Shown here one piece after another: positions 1-11,766 of a DNA stretch of 64,000 nucleotides. Numbering within the stretch: position 1 is the first letter of the stretch; each line of letters opens with the position of its first letter. Source of the DNA: Thinopyrum elongatum (lineage: Eukaryota > Streptophyta > Magnoliopsida > Poales > Poaceae); the NCBI GenBank assembly GCA_011799875.1, contig CM022298.1:56137015-56201014 (forward strand). The letters are read 5' to 3'. Position numbers and translations under genes: made by a program. The notes beneath the pieces were generated by a model that had not been told where the DNA came from, searched no databases, and saw only the letters and a list, made by a program, of their open reading frames with translations.

Positions 1-1994
1 GCGAGGATGTATACCGTCATCTTCCCTTTGGACAGCCCTCCGGGAGGCGGTCGAACAGTCCCCCGGACGGTGTCGCGGACAGCCCTTCGGGAGGACCTTC
101 GAAACTCGAGCGGTCACTCGGACAGCCCATCGGGAGGACTCACAGAACTCGGACCGTCACTTGGACAGCCCTTCGGGAGGCACTCACGAACAGCCCCTCG
201 GGCACTAAGATCGAAACTATGACCTCTCTACAGAGTTGCACACATACGGTGTCACCTATCCGGCAGGGCTTCGCCGTCCAGAACTAGTTCCCACCGGAAC
301 CCAGACAGCCTTTCGGCTCTACGAAACTCTTTCGTGGGAGGGAGAGAGAATGCCAGATCATGCATGGCTTGTGTATGAGAGCAAGGGATGGGGAGAATGG
401 CAGCCCCTTCTCCCCCTTTTATAGGCCAAGGCAAGGGGTGGGGTGGGATGTTGAAATACCAAAATACCCAAGCTTCATGTCACACATGAAAGGGCATAAT
501 GGTAACACAAGGGGGGCACCAAGGGGACACCACCATGGCAGCCCTTTGGCCGGCCCACACTTTGTCTCCCCATGGGGGGGGGGGGCCCAACAAGCCACCA
601 ACCTGTCTCCATGAAACATGCATGCTCCCTAGACAAAAAGCCACCAAACATGCAACCCCCGATTCGTGGGATCTTGTCCCCTCGCGCTGAGACAAGATGT
701 TTTCCGTGAAACTTTTTCTGAAAAATTCCAGAAAGTCCCAGAACATTTCCGGCACCCTCTAAAATTATTCTGGGCATGATCCGAAACATTTTCGGTGTGG
801 TGGTTTTCATCAGTGGAAAGCATTAACAGCGGTTATGGCAGTTTCGGAACATTTCCGGTTTTTCTCTCCGAAAATTCCCAGAAGTTCCCAGACCAATTCT
901 GGCATCCTCTAAAAATTTCCAGGCGGTGCCGAAACCCTTTTTGACCAAATAATATATTCCGAAACAACTTTTTGGTTTTACCAAAACTCTTTCGGTGTTC
1001 TCTCTCTCGGAACTCTTCCGTTGTCTCCGAAACATTTTCGGTGACTTTCTCTCAGACTCCCTGTCTAGCGTTCAACAGATAGATGACCCTTAAGCGTGTG
1101 ACCCTATAGGTTCGGTGAAGTATAGACATGACCTGGAACCCCTTCCGATCAATGATCAACATCGGAGCCGTGGACACCGATATTGACCCCTATACCCACA
1201 CGAATAAATATTCGAGTGAACCTCCAGTTGCCGTGTGCTATTCCTGTTGCTTCACGATATGTTACAAATACCCGAGGTGAGACATGTTGGCATTCCCGTG
1301 GATCAACAACTTGTCCACTATGCTAGTTACCTCGTTACCGGTATTGTTCTCTTTTCTCGTTACCGTGTTCCGGCATCCCCGTGATCAAATCACAAAGTGT
1401 CTGGCCAGACGATGATGGATACCGTAACACCGAGAGGGCCCAGAGATATCGCTGCATCGCCGGAGGAGCAAATCCCAATCCTGAGCTATCAAGTTACTTG
1501 ACATACTTTTCCATGAACCCGTAAGCCGCCGTAATAGCCACCCATTTACGGATGACGTTTAACAAACCCCAAAGTTCATGAAGCAAGCATGAAGAAACTC
1601 GATACTCTCATGGTCTAAGGAATTATGCAAACATTAACCATCTCTGTGTTATTAACCATTAACTTGTGACGAATGTATCTCATAGCATAACATCAATCGG
1701 GTCGATTCAACACAAGTGTTCTCCTAACATTGTGCCCTCAGAAGTTGCTGGCATAGACATGCCCATGATCAGGAAAACAGAACCATCATGCAACACTTGA
1801 GCTAGTATTAGAGGCCAGACTAGGAATACATTTTACCGTTTATTATTCCACACGTGCATATGAGTCTTCCTCCGAGCCTCGTGGTTATTGTAGACTCGAG
1901 AACCATAGCAGTTATAGCATGGAACATAAACCTAATTATGAGCATGGAGATAAATAATAACATTTATTATTGCCTCTAAGGCATATCTCCTACA
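1..1994 (-). repeat. 3' LTR of copia-like element 1, incomplete
   Basis: This is the inverted LTR; its sense start (TGTAGGAG) is at 1994 and its sense end is missing. It matches the complete 5' LTR at 9595-11766 base for base over long stretches by eye, including the G-run near 578-589 and the 43-bp repeat block near 40-200. Open frames inside it are LTR sequence, not genes. Confidence 0.93.
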
Positions 1995-2010
1995 GACTCC
2001 CACTTGCACT
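1995..2010 (-). other. Polypurine tract of copia-like element 1
   Basis: Directly outside the LTR start, the minus strand reads AGTGCAAGTGGGAGTC, a purine-rich plus-strand priming site. The same 16 bases precede the 3' LTR of element 2 at 62568-62583. Confidence 0.85.
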
Positions 2011-3942
2011 AGAGTCAATAATCTAGCTAATGCTAATGCACTTCACACCTGTGGCACACCGGTGTAAATATGCTTCGCTTGTGGTATAGCCTGATGTCCA
2101 ACAAATCTGACGACTTCAGCTCCGTGTGTATCTTTGCATATCCTCGCGTTTTCACGCTTTCACAAAATTCATATTTTGTGTGGACTTGGCTTTGTATATG
2201 TGTGAACCATTGGTCGAAACCTGATTCCTTAGACTGAGCTATGGAGCAACTATCTGCAATAGTGTCCCATTGACCAAAGCCTTCTTGGAACCATACTAAG
2301 TTCATGAATGAACTATATGATTCAACAACTGTAGGAGATATGCCCTAGAGGCAATAATAAATGTTATTAATTATCTCCCTGTTCATAATTAAGTTTATAT
2401 TCCATGCTATAACTGCTATGGTTCCCGAGCCCGTATATCCATAAAGGCTCTGGGGAAAACCCATGTGCACGTGTGGTATAATAAACGGTAAAATGTATTC
2501 CTAGTCGTGCCTCTAAGACTAGCTCAAGTGTTGCATGATGATTATGTTTTCCCAATCATGGGCATGTCTATGCCAGCAACTTTGAGGGCACAATGTCAGG
2601 AAGGACATTTGTGTTGAATCGACCCGAATTGATGTTATGCTATGAGATACATTCGTCATGAGTTAATGGTTAATAACACAGAGATAGTTAACGTTTGCAT
2701 GATTCCTCAGACCATGAGAGTATCGAGTTTCTTCATGCTTGATTCATGAACTTTGGGGTTTGTTAAACGTCATCCGTAAATGGATGGCTATTACGGCGGC
2801 TTACGGGTTCATGGGAAAGTATGTCAAGTAACTTGATAGCTCAAGATTGGGATTTGCTCCTCCGACGATGGAGAGATATCTCTGGGCCCTCTCGGTGTTA
2901 CGGTATCCATCATCGTCTGGCCAGACACTTTGTGATTTGATCACAGGGATGCCGGAACACGGTAACGAGAAAAGAGAACGATACCGGTAATGAGGTAACT
3001 GGCATAGTGGACAAGTTGTTGATCCACGGAAATGCATACATGTCTAACCTCGGGTATTTGTAACATATCGTGAAGCAACAGGAATAGCACACGACAACTG
3101 GAGGTTCACTCGAATATTCATTCGTGTGGGTATAGGGGTCAATATGGGTGTCCACGGCTCCGATGTTGATCATTGATCGGAAGGTGTTCCGTGTCATGTC
3201 TATACTTCACCGAACCTATAGGGTCACACGCTTAAGGGTCATCTATCTGCTGAATACTAGACAGGGAGTCTGAGAGAAAATCACCGAAAAGTTTCGGAGA
3301 CAACGGAAGAGTTCCGGAGAGAGAACACTGAAAAAGTTTCGGTAAAACCGAAAAGTTGTTTCGGATAAAACCATTGATCCAAAAAGGTTTCGGCAAGCAC
3401 CGGGAATGTTTTGGAGGTTGCCATATTGGTCTGGTAATTTCTGGAATTTTTCTGGAGAAATAACCGAAAAAATAGTTTCGGAGCTGCCGGAGTTGTTTAC
3501 CGGGTAAACAAAGATGGTTTTAAATTAAACCACCATACTGGAAATGTTCTAGAGCGCGTCCAGATAATTTTAGAGGGTGCCGGAAATGTTCTGGGACCTT
3601 CTGGAATTTTTCAGAAATAATAGTCGCGGAAAACATCTTGTCCCAGCGTGAGGGGACAAGATCCCACGGATCGTCGGGGCTGTTTTTGGGCTGTTTTTGT
3701 GGGGGCCCCCTTTGGGGGCAGCCCCCTTGTGGCTGGACAAAATGTTGGGGGGGGGGGGGCCATGGTGGGGGGCAGCCCCCACAAATGGTGGAGAGTGTTG
3801 GGAGGAAGGTGGGGCCCCATGGGGGAACACCATGGACAAGGGAACATGTTTTCTCCATGTTTGGTGGGAACATGTTTTCCTTGTTTGGTGGGTGCATGTT
3901 TAGTGGGCTGATTTTCAGCCCCCCCTCACCCCTTCCACCACT

Positions 3943-3949
3943 ATATAAG
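3943..3949 (+). promoter_or_regulatory. LTR promoter TATA box (solo LTR)
   Basis: CTATATAAGG follows a C-rich stretch and precedes GGAGGAGAGGTGCTCTCC. The same motif lies in the 5' LTR of element 2 (56671-56678). The TATA box marks the U3/R area; transcription would start some 30 bases on. Confidence 0.6.
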
Positions 3950-4183
3950 GAGGAGGAGAGGTGCTCTCCAACTCCACTCCAACTCTCTCACACAAGCCAT
4001 GCATGATCTGGCATTCTCTCTCCCTCCCACGAAATAGTTTCGTAGTGCCGAAAGGCTGTCTGGGTTCCGGCAGGAACTAGTTCTGGACGGCGAAGCCCTG
4101 CCGGATAGATGACACCGTATGTGTGCAACTCTGTAGAGAGGTCGTAGTTTCGATCTTAGTGCCCGAGGGGCTGTTCGAGAGTG

Positions 4184-4400
4184 CCTCCCGAAGGGCTGTC
4201 CAAGTGATGGTCCGAGTTCTGTGAGTCCTCCCGAAGGGCTGTCCAAGTGATGGTCCGAGTTCTGTGAGTCCTCCCGAAGGGCTGTCCGAGTGACCGTCCG
4301 AGTTTCGAAGGTCCTCCCGAAGGGCTGTCCGCGACACCGTCCGGGGGACTGTCCGACCGCCTCCCGGAGGGCTGTCCGAGTGGCGGATGAGGGTATACAT
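4184..4400 (+). repeat. 43-bp minisatellite inside the LTR
   Basis: Tandem units each begin CCTCCCGAAGGGCTGTCC, at 4184, 4227, 4270, 4313 and 4360 (spacings 43, 43, 43, 47). The unit also occurs in the LTRs at 1-200, 9790-9960 and 56900-57070, with at least one copy fewer. It accounts for the repeated open frames seen there on both strands. Confidence 0.9.
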
Positions 4401-7400
4401 CCTCGCGGTTGGGAGGTTGTAAATCCTAGCTGCGGGGATCTGCACCGCCGATCGTCATCGACTCTACTTCCGCTGCGCTACGAGTCGGTAACGAAAATGA
4501 TCAAACCTTGTATGCAGTCTCCATAGTGGTCCTGGGCTGGTGCGTAGGTCGGAAAATTTTTGTTTTCTGCTGCGTTACCCTTCAACAACTTCTTAGTCGC
4601 TTTGAAAGCGGCAACATACTTAGCCTCTGTGATAGAATTCGCCACAGTGACTTGTTTGGAACAATTTCCAACTAACTGTGCCACCACATTGTGTGTTACA
4701 CAAAACCCTCAATTTAAATTGAAAATCGCACGGAGAAATGGTGAAGACTGTATCGATGTAACCTTTTACAACGAACTCTTCATGATCTCCGCTTGCGAGA
4801 AAACATGTCATCAGTGCTACTATAGTACTCAATGACCCTTTTTCACTGTTGTCCTTTGATCAACACTTCTGATCACTTTGGTATCTATACTCGCAACAAC
4901 TTTGGGAGTATTGGACATATCTGGTTGTTTTACATACCATGGAATACATGATTAATCCAAACACAAGAGTGTGTGGAATCTCCATCATGTATTTTGCTCA
5001 TCAGTGTTTTGGGACACCGAGTCTTGCAAAAACTCTTTCCATGTGACTTCGGCAAGAATCACTCCTTGACGTTTTTAATGCTAAAAGGTTTTAGCATTTT
5101 GTCAATATGTATGTTTGCTCAGCCCCATCAGGTAAATCTATCTCCATAGATCATCATGCCTAATATTAAGGCTATTTAGCCCAAGCACTTCATCAAAAAA
5201 CCCTTTTCAAATGAAGTCCTAATTCGTGTCAAGAAATTTAATTCCAATTAACAATGTGTCAAGCACACAACGTTTTTAGAAATATTATTATGCTCCCACT
5301 TACTTTCTTGAATCACAAGCATCTTCGTTACCCATTGATGAAGTCAAAACCCTTTTAACCATTTCATCAAAACACAAAGATTCCAACTCCATTTTGCTCT
5401 CTTCTGTCCATTGCTGGAACTCTGAAGTTTGCATACTTACTAGCATCCTCTGGATTGACAAAATACCTTGGACTGTAACACATGCAAGTCCTTGGTTTCA
5501 TTTCCATCAGGTGGAAATCCTTTTGTCATCCATTGTTTCATATCTCATGATTGAAATATGTTTTAATTGCTAGTTCAACCCGAACCGACTTTAAGCATCG
5601 CTACGGTGAAGCAACCTCATCGTAGTCAACTTCTTGAACTTGTATATTGCAACAAGACGAGCTTTATGGATAAAACATTTTTATTCATATCAGTTATAGT
5701 TCCATAAATATTCGTCAGACTCTAAGTCTTCCGAAAGGTGTATCAAGGTTTTAATCTTGAGTCACTTATATGGAAACTATCTCGGATTGTATTGGCATTT
5801 AGCCAATTCCGGAGTCAGGGCCCATCAACGCTTCCTTGTGTATTGTAGGTATACTGTTGTCTAACAACAATATCTCGTTTGCGCACCTGAGAGGTTTGCA
5901 CGAGCCTTGCCTACGTGCTTCAGCTGCAAGTTCGACCGAAGTCCATACATTTTATTGTAGAGACTTCCGTATCAGTCGCAGTAGGAAAACCTGGAATTAC
6001 TTCCAAGGTCTCTTTCCTTTGACCTGATGACGAAGATACTGTTTATCTTGTTGAGTTGCACTATTCTCCGACTCACCTTTTGAAAGAACCATTTTCTTCA
6101 AAAAGCATACCGTTCTTTGTGGCAAACCTATTTGCCTCGGTATAGTGAGGGAGGAATACCCAATTACTTGGGATAACCTACAAAGTAGCACTTGTCTGAT
6201 TTGGAATAGGTTTGTAACCTTTTACACAAGCCCCATATTCCAAATGTTAAGAAAAGATATAACATGGTTGGGCGTACCATACCATGGCGTTATTTCAACA
6301 GACCTGATGGAGCTCTTTTCAGTGTAAAAGCCGCAGTCTCTAAAGCATCACTTTAAAAGGGATAATGGCAAATTTATTTATGTCATCTTTGATCTTACCA
6401 TGTCATAAATGGTTCGATTACATCTTCACGGACTTTCCACTTGCAGTGGTGTTTCGGGAGGTGCAAGTTATGAAACCCCTTTCACAACTCATCAGACATT
6501 CGCTAAACTTGTAACTCAAATATTTCTTTCTGCAATCGAATTGTAGAAACATAATTTTCTTGTTACAATAACTTCTACTTCATTTTTGAAAACCTTTCGA
6601 ATGATTTCAAAAGATCCAGACTTACGTCTCATCAAGTAAATATCCATATATCTACTTGAGTCATTTCTGAAGATAGATAAATCCACTACTTGCAACAACA
6701 TTTATTGAACTACACACATCAAAATGTATGATCACCAATAAGTTTGTTGCTCATTCCTTATGGCCTGTGAACGGTATTTCAGTCACTTCACTTTTCGGAG
6801 GAAAGTTGCAAGTGTCAGATGATTCAAAATCAAACGACCTCAAAATCCATCATAATGGAATTTTTCATGCGGGTTTCTCCAATGTGACCAAATGCAGTGC
6901 CACACTTGTGTGGTATTCTTTTAGTCTTGCGACATTTAGCGTCAGTGTTATGGATGTATCATTTTACCATCAATATTCATAACATACATCCCATCTTGGA
7001 TGGAAGTATGGCCCTTCCTGTTATTCATAATACTAAACAACAATTGTTGTTTTTATGAACAACTCTTTTTGCAACAACATTGTGCAAGGGGCTAGAGTGT
7101 AAAACTCTAAACTGAATTATGAATGTAAATCCAGAGGTAATATATTATTATCAATATTCATAACATACATCTCATTCATAATGAAAATATGGCCCTTATG
7201 TTATTCATAACACCGAACATCAAAAGTTCTCTTATGAACAACCTTCTTGCAACATACCTTATGCAAAGGGCTAGAGTGTGAAACTCTAAAATGAATTATG
7301 AAAGTAAATACATGGGTAATACACTGATGGAAGGTATAGTAACATTTACTATGTTCCATGTGTGTATCTCAACCTCATTCCTGGCTAGTCTTTTAGGCCA

Positions 7401-9579
7401 TAGTAGTTCTTACACCGAGTTGCAACAGAATGCAATCGAGCGGGTATCTTTGTGATTGTCTCACAATACCCAAGAATTAGTGATTAACATGTTTAATCAT
7501 AATTCCCAAGAACTATATCTTTGACCAGCCTTTTATACATCAAAAACTTGTATGACATTCATACATGAGCTGGATATTCCAGTCTTCTTTCTTATTGCCT
7601 TTATACTTCTAACAGTTTAACTTTCAGTATTTCTCCTACTCTCAGAAGAAGCACCCAACTTAAGAGTGGCGTTAGCCCTGGATTTCCTAGGCGTGAAAGT
7701 TTCACTAACACCCTTCGGACACTTCCTTTCTCTTTAAGTTGTTGTTTTATTCACCTTTCATCATATGACAGGCGTTCTTCTAGATCCCTCTCTTATCAGT
7801 CTAATGCATAGTAAACTCCTTTACTAATAGTTTGCAAACAAAACATTGCTTTGGATATCTCATATCTTTTAGCCTTTGTCTGTCTCTGAAAATGATTTTC
7901 AGATTCCATGAATATCACATAACTATCCAAACTTTCGAAGTTCGGGTCTCATGGAAGCAAACATATTGCACTTGACTGAAACGGAATTCTAGCTTTTGGA
8001 TCAAAGGACGAGAGTCACATGATCCATAGCATAAGAGAGAGAATACCGAAAGTATGCGATAGGACAAAGTCCTTCTTGGCACTCTTGAGGACAATCCTCA
8101 CATTACGTTACCAACCGTAAAGTATTAACCAGATATTTAACAGCTATTCAATTTTAATAGGGAAGGTGGAAACACGAGCCATTATTCTACAACTATTAGC
8201 AAACCACACTTAGACAGTGTTCATAATTAATTGCACTGAGAATTAAACAAGTTAATTCAACAGTGCGCTCCCACTCAAATCAATATCTCTCATAATTGAT
8301 TGTGAGTGATTCAAGATCCGCATTTCAATTCAACGCCATTGATGTAAGCATCACTGATGACGGGAATTTCAATCGGTAGGCCAACTTGCCGATCACATCT
8401 CTATGTGACTCTTGTTCATCTTTCGATGGGCGTGTTCCGAGCTCAGGACTTTCAAGCTAGAACGTCAAGAAAACCAAGTGATCTCGCTGCGAGGTCTGAC
8501 CTCACCCGCCTCACACATCCCTAATCGTTCGTACCCATGTATCCATGGCGCACCCCGAAAAGTTAGGTGCCGTGACGGTGCTACACTTGGGAGAACACTA
8601 ACTACTTGATATTTTTGTGAGAGATCACCCTAATAAAAAGCGACTACCGCGCAATCAAGAAGGGTGCATCATAAGGGATAAACATCTGAGGCAATTCATA
8701 ATTAGCATGATATGGTATAGCCCTTTCTGACGGAGAAGTCTTGTATTTCTTCGTCTTCGGCATTCGCGTCGGTGATCACCTTCGCGAAGATTGCCACCAC
8801 CTTGTCAATGCACCAGATAATATTGCTATCTCTATAGCTAATAAAATAATGCATTACAACAAGGTTGACACGCAGGTCATTTAAAGTGCAATCATACGGC
8901 TCCAGCCATCATGCCGAATCATGACACGCAGGTCATGTTAATTAATTTACATCATATAGTCATCTCATACATAATCAAATTATTATGAGCACTGCTATAC
9001 CACATCATATGCACATGCAAACCCTCCTGCAAAACCAAGTTAGACGTCTCTAATCGGTTAATGCAAAAAATTGTTTTTCGTGGCTTCTAAGGTTTCGAAA
9101 CAAACCGAAGCTACCAACGTCCATCATCAAGTATGATAATCCAAGTTGCTAGATTAACAACGCGGGGTGTATGAAACACGAGATAATAAAATCTCGAGCC
9201 CCATACTGAACTTCGTCATACGCATGACCCCCGTGCAGATCATATCTGCATTGCCCTTTCATCTGAAAAACATCCATCTTTCTTTAACTAAAGTGGAACC
9301 CAAAGAATTGTTAGCACTTCGTTGATCTGTCAATTAGCATACTCAGGAGCAGCATGAAAGGATCACGGATTGCCAGAACTTTGTGAGATTCCACAATGCT
9401 GTCAAGATCAGGACTACGCAAATTCAAGGGAAGCAACAAGAACATCGGGTAACAGATTTCATCTGCTACCCGCACAAATAATTTTCAGTAATAGAACTCA
9501 TCTACTACCTAATTATATTGTGCAACACCCATACATCTTCTATGTATTCTAGATCGCAACCTGCATCTACGCATAGCAC

Positions 9580-9593
9580 GGCTCATGATGCCA
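9580..9593 (-). other. Primer binding site of copia-like element 1
   Basis: One base inside the sense LTR end, the minus strand reads TGGCATCATGAGCC. This is near the copia primer site TGGTATCAGAGC complementary to initiator tRNA-Met, though with changes. Element 2 has TGGCATAATGAGCC at the same place. Confidence 0.55.
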
Positions 9594-9594
9594 C

Positions 9595-11766
9595 TGTAGG
9601 GTAACGCAGCAGAAAACAAAAATTTTCTGACCTACGCACCAGCCCAGGACCACTATGGAGACTGCATACAAGGTTTGATCATTTTCGTTACCGACTCGTA
9701 GCGCAGCGGAAGTAGAGTCGATGACGATCGGCGGTGCAGATCCCCGTAGCTAGGATTTACAACCTCCCAACAGCGAGGATGTATACCCTCATCTTCCCTT
9801 CGGACAGCCCTCCGGGAGGCGGTCGAACAGTCCCCCGGACGGTGTCGCGGACAGCCCTTCGGGAGGACCTTCGAAACTCGAGCGGTCACTCGGACAGCCC
9901 TTTGGGAGGACTCACAGAACTCGGACCGTCACTTGGACAGCCCTTCAGGAGGCACTCACGAACAGCCCCTCGGGCACTAAGATCGAAACTACGACCTCTC
10001 TACAGAGTTGCACACATACGGTGTCACCTATCCGGCAGGGCTTCGCCGTCCAGAACTAGTTCCCACCGGAACCCAGACAGCCTTTCGGCTCTACGAAACT
10101 CTTTCGTGGGAGGGAGAGAGAATGCCAGATCATGCATGGCTTGTGTATGAGAGCAAGGGATGGGGAGAATGGCAGCCCCTTCTCCCCCTTTTATAGGTCA
10201 AGGCAAGGGGTGGGGTGGGATGTTGAAATACCAAAATACCCAAGCTTCATGTCACACATGAAAGGGCATAATGGTAACACAAGGGGGGCACCAAGGGGAC
10301 ACCACCATGGCAGCCCTTGGGCCGGCCCACACTTTGTCTCCCCATGGGGGGGGGGGGCCCAACAAGCCACCAACATGTCTCCATGAAACATGCATGCTCC
10401 CTAGACAAAAAGCCACCAAACATGCAACCCCCGATTCGTGGGATCTTGTCCCCTCGCGCTGAGACAAGATGTTTTCCGCGAAACTTTTTCTGAAAAATTC
10501 CAGAAAGTCCCAGAACATTTCTGGCACCCTCTAAAATTATTCTGGGCATGATCCGAAACATTTTCGGTGCGGTGGTTTTCATCAGTGGAAAGCATTAACA
10601 GCGGTTATGGCAGTTTTGGAACATTTTTGGTTTTTCTCTCCGAAAATTCCCAGAAGTTCCCAGACCAATTCTGGCATCCTCTAAAAATTTCCAGGCGGTG
10701 CCGAAACCCTTTTTGACCAAATAATATATTCCGAAACAACTTTTTGGTTTTACCGAAACTCTTTCGGTGTTCTCTCTCTCGGAACTCTTCCGTTGTCTCC
10801 GAAACATTTTCGGTGACTTTCTCTCAGACTCCCTGTCTAGCGTTCAACAGATAGATGACCCTTAAGCGTGTGACCCTATAGGTTCGGTGAAGTATAGACA
10901 TGACCTGGAACCCCTTCCGATCAATGATCAACATCGGAGCCGTGGACACCCAAATTGACCCCTATACCCACACGAATAAATATTCGAGTGAACCTCCAGT
11001 TGCCGTGTGCTATTCCTGTTGCTTCACGATATGTTACAAATACCCGAGGTGAGACATGTTGGCATTCCCATGGATCAACAACTTGTCCACTATGCTAGTT
11101 ACCTCGTTACCGGTATTGTTCTCTTTTCTCGTTACCGTGTTCCGGCATCCCCGTGATCAAATCACAAAGTGTCTAGCCAGACGATGATGGATACCGTAAC
11201 ACCGAGAGGGCCCAGAGATATCTCTCCATCGCCGGAGGAGCAAATCCCAATCTTGAGCTATCAAGTTACTTGACATACTTTTCCATGAACCCGTAAGCCG
11301 CCGTAATAGCCACCCATTTACGGATGACGTTTAACAAACCCCAAAGTTCATGAAGCAAGCATGAAGAAACTCGATACTCTCATGGTCTAAGGAATTATGC
11401 AAACATTAACCATCTCTGTGTTATTAACCATTAACTTGTGACGAATGTATCTCATAGCATAACATCAATCGGGTCGATTCAACACAAGTGTTCTCCTAAC
11501 ATTGTGCCCTCAAAAGTTGCTGGCATAGACATGCCCATGATCAGGAAAACAGAACCATCATGCAACACTTGAGCTAGTCTTAGAGGCCAGACTAGGAATA
11601 CATTTTACCGTTTATTATTCCACACGTGCATATGAGTCTTCCTCCGAGCCTCGTGGTTATTGTAGACACGAGAACCATAGCAGTTATAGCATGGAACATA
11701 AACCTAATTATGAGCATGGAGATAAATAATAACATTTATTATTGCCTCTAGGGCATATCTCCTACA
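9595..11766 (-). repeat. 5' LTR of copia-like element 1, complete
   Basis: In sense it runs from TGTAGGAG (11766) to CCCTACA (9595), 2172 bases, with canonical TG and CA ends. It holds a TATA box at 10189-10195 (sense TATAAAAGGGGG), a G-run, the 43-bp repeats near 9800-9970, and a stretch around 10480-10830 dense in CCGAAA/TTTCGG pairs. Confidence 0.95.
10189..10195 (-). promoter_or_regulatory. LTR promoter TATA box (element 1)
   Basis: The sense strand reads TATAAAAGGGGGAGAAGG, at the position corresponding to the TATATAAGG box of the other LTR copies. The base changes indicate two promoter variants in the family. Confidence 0.55.

Larger units (their letters stand above)
2330..4584 (+). 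mobile_element. Solo LTR of the same copia-like family
   Basis: This is a complete LTR with no internal region. It starts TGTAGGAG and ends TTCA where other copies end TACA. It is flanked by a perfect 5-bp target duplication ACAAC (2325-2329 and 4585-4589). It splits the RNase H remnant of element 1, and the flanks join to the uninterrupted sequence seen in element 2 near 62260. A solo LTR of this kind normally results from recombination between the two LTRs of a full element. Confidence 0.95.
2011..9579 (-). pseudogene. Decayed copia gag-pol interior of element 1
   Basis: On the minus strand, short frames recall Ty1/copia pol in the correct order. A GAG-pre-integrase remnant lies near 6850-6930. 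An integrase core remnant lies at 6516-6701 (motif SRYMDIYLMRRKSGSFE, the copia 'DDxSRYxxVYLM' stretch). A downstream pol segment lies near 5997-6191. RNase H is at 4590-4690 (TEAKYVAAFKATKK, the copia TEAEYxA box) and, beyond the inserted solo LTR, at 2033-2305 (IHTELKSSDLLD, the 'VHTDLNxADPLTK' tail). No frame exceeds about 90 codons; stops and frameshifts are everywhere. The gag region (about 7400-9500) shows nothing I can name. Element 2 carries the same remnants with many of the same breaks. Confidence 0.75.
1..11766 (-). mobile_element. Copia-like LTR retrotransposon 1 (Angela/BARE-type termini), inverted, cut by window start
   Basis: In the minus orientation the element reads 5' LTR (9595-11766), primer site, about 5.3 kb of internal DNA, polypurine tract (1995-2010) and 3' LTR (1-1994, its last ~180 bases lie outside the window). 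The LTR starts TGTAGGAGATATGCC, close to the Triticeae BARE/Angela/WIS start as I recall it. The internal region has only short broken frames, but these still show copia integrase and RNase H similarity, so the copy cannot make its own enzymes. A solo LTR of the same family sits inside. The right flank starts TGTAG (11767-11771), the expected target duplication, but its partner is outside the window. It abuts CACTA sequence, so it probably inserted into the CACTA element. Confidence 0.9.

Noticed and set aside
3520..4006. Frames of 78-125 codons on both strands, rich in Gly/Trp or Pro/His
   Set aside because: They lie in LTR sequence, appear in every LTR copy on both strands, and come from G/C runs and simple repeats.
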